This document shows, one piece after another, positions 16,885-20,416 of a stretch of 20,416 nucleotides of DNA. Under the pieces are notes generated by a model, which did not search any database, was not told the DNA's origin, and worked only from the letters and a program-made list of their open reading frames with translations. The stretch comes from Plantago elongata (Eukaryota > Streptophyta > Magnoliopsida > Lamiales > Plantaginaceae), in the NCBI GenBank assembly GCA_036897095.1, contig JAYMSP010003271.1, positions 1 to 20,416 of the forward strand, read 5' to 3'. The translations under genes and the position numbers were made by a program. Position 1 is the first letter of the stretch; the number at the start of each line of letters is the position of its first letter.

Positions 16885-17594
16885 GATTACAAAAAAACTT
16901 GGCAACACCAACCAAGAAATTCCAACATAGCAGTATCTGTTGCTATTACCAACAAATTACCAACAACAAATTAATTTGACAAAATAAATTAAAAGATAAC
17001 AACGAATGTACCAACAATTTATGTTGCAATGAAATCTATATTGAAAGATCGTTGAAATAATGAAGCGAGCAATCAACACCAACAAAACTTTCCATCAAAA
17101 CTAATTTTGTCGCTGCTATTTCAATAGTTTTCCAACAAATTCTAATTTCCAACATATTTCGGTTGGAATGTTGATGAAAACCCATTTATTTCAAATGTTC
17201 TCTTGTATATAGTAAATAACTAAAATTCAATACTTACTCTTGATATGATAATTACAACATGCATTCTATAAGGGAAAAAAATCTAAAGCGATAGCAACAT
17301 AATGATATTTGTTAGATGTAGAGGTTGAGAGATCAAAATTTGTGTGTACGTGTTATGTTGTAGTTAATTGGGATTAACATGCAAATATGGTACATGAGAG
17401 TTTGTGTATTTTTAGGATTAAGTGTTATTTCGAACAAATATAGTGAAAATTAGAGTTTAACCAAGTATTACCAACTCCACTATGACCAGCAGTTTATCCA
17501 ACAAAAAAAAACTTGTTGGTAAATCTAAATAGCAATGAAATTTTAATCTTCACCAACAAAATATGCAGTTGGTACTGCCCTTTTTTTTGTAGTG
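16885..17594. mobile_element. Non-autonomous 710-bp CACTA element inserted in protease
   Basis: The right end reads TTTTTTTTGTAGTG, i.e. CACTACAAAAAAAA from outside. The left end GATTACAAAAAAACTTGG is the same terminus with two changed bases. It is flanked by TTG at 16882-16884 and 17595-17597. Removing it plus one TTG restores alignment with copy A across the protease (copy A GCAAACTTTGTCGATTT, copy B GCAAACTTGGTTGATTAC). The interior lacks ORFs and is AT-rich. It is of a different subtype from the CACTA at the left edge, judged by its subterminal motif. Too small to encode transposase. Confidence 0.85.
16905..17165. repeat. Left subterminal repeats of the small CACTA
   Basis: Repeated CCAACAAA/TTGTTGG-like words (ACCAACAAATT, ACCAACAACAAATT, CACCAACAAAAC, TCCAACAAATTC). 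They recur at the right end (17500-17570) in both orientations. This is the usual transposase-accessory binding layout. Confidence 0.7.
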
Positions 17595-17597
17595 TTG
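17595..17597. repeat. Target-site duplication TTG (right)
   Basis: Second copy of the 3-bp duplication, immediately after the GTAGTG terminus. Confidence 0.65.
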
Positions 17598-17760
17598 GTT
17601 GATTACAGAGTATGTAATATTGGACCAAATAACAGGTTTGTTGGAGAAGAATTAAATCCTTCTATAGGATTTGGCAACGTCAAATTGGGATCCTACAATC
17701 TCTTACGTATTACATGTTAAAGGTTTGAAATGTAATCGAAATTCTGCAAATTGATTGACA
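17598..17760 (+). pseudogene. Aspartic protease remainder, copy B (right of CACTA insertion)
   Basis: Resumes the protease after the insertion: VDYRVCNIGPNNRFVG-like, LNPSIGFGNVKLG and SYVLHVKG-like segments match copy A 3020-3160. About 40 bp present in copy A (LLIMSQFADREY region) are missing near 17735. Confidence 0.65.
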
Positions 17761-18117
17761 ATGAGTCAAAATAGACAGTCTTGGTTGCTAGGGGAAAATG
17801 AAGTTTATATGTCGATGATCGGACATCTGCCACAACTGAAAAATGGCTCATGGTTAGTCAATCAGGTCACACTGAAGAGCACTGGTTATGGCACAAGAGA
17901 ATCCAAACCCTCCCAAGAAAGAGTTAGTGGTTGGATTACCTAAAACAACCTTCAGAAAGGACGGTGTTTTCTCATCTTGTCAAATGGGGAAACAATCTAA
18001 AACCTCTTTCAAGTCCAGAACCAAACATTCATGTGTTAGACCACTGCAACTATTACATATGGATCTTTTTGATTCATCTGTAGCTAGCTATGCAGGCAAG
18101 AAGTATGGTCTAGTTGT
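17761..18117 (+). pseudogene. GAG-pre-integrase / HHCC region, copy B
   Basis: WLLGENEVYMSMIGHLPQLK (from about 17780) leads to WHKR. About 25 bp are then deleted compared with copy A, removing the second His (HKRMSHLNF in copy A). The Cys pair is also broken: VFSSCQMGK, with Phe (TTC, 17969) for the first Cys. The end, QLLHMDLFDSSVAS, matches the usual run into the catalytic core. Zinc binding is abolished. Confidence 0.75.
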
Positions 18118-18700
18118 GTAGATGACTTATCTAGGTTTACCTGGGTTTTCTTTCTGAAACATAAATGTGATGCTAGGGTGGAGATACCAAACTTGTTGAA
18201 CAAGCTTGAAATCATAAAAAATGACAAGGTGCCTGGAATCAAAATAGACCATGGTACATAATTTGTCAACCAGTACGTAAAAGAGTTTTGTACCTGAAAA
18301 GGTATACAACCTCAACTATCTTCAGTATGGACACCACAACAAAATGGTATTGCTGAAAGGAAAACTAGGAATCTTAAAGAAGCTGCAATGACAATGCTAG
18401 CTGACACTTAATTAACTGAAATGTATTGGGTTGAAGCTATAAATACAACATGCTACACTCAGAAAGATGTTTGATAAACAAACACCATGACAAAACTCCT
18501 TATGAGCTTTTAGTTGGTAGACCCCCTAGTATCAAACATTTGAGAGTGTTTGGTTGTAGATGTTTTGTTCTTAACAATGGGAAAGAATGCAAGAGAACAT
18601 TTCAACTAAAGGCAGATGAAGGAGTATTTCTTGGTTATTACGAATAACAAAGCCTACAGAGTATATAACACAAGAACAAAGATGATTGAAGAATTAGTTC
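18118..18700 (+). pseudogene. Integrase catalytic core and C-terminal part, copy B
   Basis: VDDLSRFTWVF (18118), IDHGT with the second Asp retained (18247) followed by a stop where copy A has Glu (18259), and NGIAERK with the catalytic Glu (18355). After it, EMYWVEAINTTCYTQ, INKHHDKTPYELLVGRPP, RVFGCRCFVLNNGKE and LKADEGVFLGYYE. A frameshift just before VDD and a stop at about 18408 add to the damage. Unlike copy A, all three acidic codons are present. Confidence 0.85.
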
Positions 18701-19229
18701 ATGTTGTATTCTATGAAGGAAGCAAGAAAATACCCTTGTTGAAGAATTCTCAGATATTCAAAGAACTTATGATTAAGGATTCTGAAGAAGAACCCTCATA
18801 AAGGAGAAACTCTGTCATTAATATTGAGGATGAGTCGGACGATGAAAAATATGATGTGCCTAGTAACAATCAGATGACTCTTAGACATGATGAAGAATTT
18901 TCTATGAGGATTCCAGAATTGAAAACTGAGAATATTCATCGGAGAGACCTTTCTGGGAATAACCATTCTGAAAGTCGTATTCCAGAAATCTCTCAAGTAC
19001 GTGATATTTACCGTACTTCTAGTGTACAAAATATCACTGATACTGTAAAAGTATCAAGTCATAACCGTAGTGATTCACATTCAGATCACGTAAATAGTGA
19101 CCCTAATAGTTCAAAACCTACAATGAAATGGATTAGAGATCATCTAACAAAAGGATGTGATTGGTCCAATTGGTCAAGGTGTTAGAACTAGGAGAGCAAT
19201 CGCTGAAAATGATGATTCTCTCTTTGGAT
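18701..19229 (+). pseudogene. Integrase-RT linker of Pol, copy B
   Basis: Charged linker: MIEELVHVVFYEGSKKIPLL, DSEEEPS, NNQMTLRHDEEFSMRIPEL, NIHRRDLSGNNHSESRIPE, SHSDHVNSDPNSSKP, then WIRDH and, shifted by one, GVRTRRAIAEN (about 19179). It contains about 33 bp around 19010-19043 (including DIYRTSSVQN) that copy A lacks. Confidence 0.6.
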
Positions 19230-20093
19230 GTTTTATCTCAAACATTGAACCTAAGACTATTGAAGATGCATTCAAGGATCAAGACTGAATTTCTGCAATG
19301 CAAGAAGAGTTGGATAAATTTGAGAGAAAAAGGTCTAGAAACTAGTCCGATTTGTCGAAGGAATATCTATGATTGGAACTAAGTGGGATTTCAGAAACAA
19401 AATGAATGAGTCGGGTGAAATAACCAGAAACAAGACTGAAGGTTTAGATTTTTGATGAGTCATATGCACCAGTTGAAAGATTGGATGCAATAAGACTATT
19501 TCTAACCTTGCAGCTCATAATGACTTTAAATTTACCAAATTGATGTCAAAAGTGCATTTCTGAATGGTGAACTTGGTGAGGAAGCCTATGTCGATCAACC
19601 ACAAGGCTTTGAAGTTTCCTCAGAATGTAAGATGGTCTATAAGTTACAGAAAACTCTGTATGGACTGAAACAGGCTCCAAGAGCATGATATGACACTTTG
19701 GCCAAATACCTTCTGGAAAGTGGTTTTAAGAAAGGTGAAGTTGATAAAAACTTATTTACCTTAAACCATGATGGGAAACTACTTTTAGTTCAAATATATG
19801 TTGATGACATTATATTTGGATCTAAAGACAAGCAACTTTGTGATGACTTTGCAAATCTCATGAAGATCAAATTTGAGATGAGGATGATAGGAGAACTGAA
19901 CTATTTCCTAGGATTACAAGTCAAGCAACTCGATGATGGAATATTCATTAGTCAAACAGAGTATGCAAAGGATATGCTCAACAAGTTATATCTGAAGCCT
20001 TGTGAAAAGAAGGCTAAGATACCTATGAGCATAGGAACCAAAATGACTTATACTGAATCTGACAAGAGTGTTGAATAACATAAGTATAGGAAA
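19230..20093 (+). pseudogene. Reverse transcriptase, copy B
   Basis: Uninterrupted by insertions but frame-broken in its first half. WISAM has a stop at the W position (19288), GTKWDFRNKMNESGEI is readable, and about 30 bp that include ARLVAKGF are deleted at 19434. From 19698 one frame of 126 codons is open and near intact: AKYLLESGFKKGEVDKN, YVDDIIFGS with the catalytic Asp pair at 19803-19808, [30 protein letters not shown], ending TESDKSVE and a stop. The missing ARLVAKGF carries a conserved RT fold motif, so activity is lost. Confidence 0.9.
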
Positions 20094-20416
20094 TTGATAG
20101 GTTCACTACTTTACCATACTGCAAGCAGGCCTGATATTCAATATGCAGTTGGTGTGTGTGCTAGATTCCAGACAAATCCTATGCAATCACATTACAACAT
20201 TGCCATGATGATATTGAGGTATGCTAAAGGTATTGTAGAAGTTGGATTGTGGTATCCAAAGGATAGTGGTTTGAGTTTGGTTGGCTATTTGGATGCTGAC
20301 TATGTTGAATCTAGGCTTGATAAGAAAAGTACCTCGGGAACTTGTTAGTTTCTGGGAACTAGAATTATCTCATGGTTTAGCAAGAAGCAAAACTCAATTG
20401 CTACTTCTACCAAAGA
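20094..20416 (+). pseudogene. RNase H start, copy B (cut by window edge)
   Basis: IGSLLYHTASRPDIQYAVGV is the usual joint of RT and RNase H in copia Pol, followed by QSHYNIAMMILRYAKG, GYLDADYVESRLDKKSTSGT, a stop at 20346, FLGTRIISWFSKKQNSIATS and the window end. It is better preserved than copy A, which has deletions in the first 100 bp. The catalytic Asp of DADY is present. The remainder lies outside. Confidence 0.85.

Larger units (their letters stand above)
13008..20416 (+). mobile_element. Ty1/copia retrotransposon copy B (degenerate, right end outside window)
   Basis: Same family as copy A: co-linear gag, protease, integrase, RT and RNase H with clearly alignable DNA throughout, but with its own substitutions, deletions and a CACTA insertion. 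It begins with the LTR and a weak PBS, and the window ends inside RNase H, so its 3' gene and 3' LTR are not visible. Lesions include the gag stop 16 codons from the start and about 150 bp missing from the coiled coil. Confidence 0.85.

Overview
This window looks like nuclear DNA from a flowering plant, probably a eudicot. It consists almost entirely of nested, decayed transposable elements. The signs are two Ty1/copia retrotransposon bodies, two plant-type CACTA DNA transposon ends, and a retrocopy of a plant-like ribosomal protein L10a mRNA. I see no intact host gene, rRNA, tRNA or CRISPR array. I cannot name the species.

Layout. Positions 1-606 are the 3' end of a CACTA transposon: the tail of its last ORF, AT-rich DNA, a subterminal repeat block and a terminal TTGTAGTG. 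It has landed inside the gag gene of copia element A. Element A then runs left to right as gag (607-2945), protease (2946-3254), integrase (3360-4240), reverse transcriptase (4740-6017, split by the L10a retrocopy at 5374-5774) and RNase H (6150-6623). About 6.4 kb of extra 3' sequence follows pol (6624-13007). It holds a promoter-like region, a 5 kb degenerate gene with credible introns, a 3' untranslated tract and a polypurine tract. One LTR follows (13008 to about 14324). Copia element B, a diverged copy of the same family, starts after it: a weak primer binding site, gag from 14505, a protease interrupted by a 710-bp non-autonomous CACTA element (16885-17594, TTG target duplication), integrase, reverse transcriptase and RNase H. 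Element B runs off the right edge.

How it works together. Both copia copies carry stops, frameshifts and catalytic-residue losses, mostly at different sites, so neither can be autonomous. Comparing them shows what the ancestor had: an unusually long Gag with a coiled coil and a conserved extra module before protease, an in-frame UAG just upstream of protease, and in copy A a large extra gene between pol and the 3' LTR. That position is where SIRE/Maximus-lineage elements carry an additional, often 'envelope-like' ORF. I do not recognise the protein here and see no membrane segment in it. Most interesting are the intron-bearing array of short exons in this 3' gene (9338-9967), its own TATA-type promoter region sharing an 11-bp palindrome with the LTR, and the tandem two-bodies-one-LTR arrangement.
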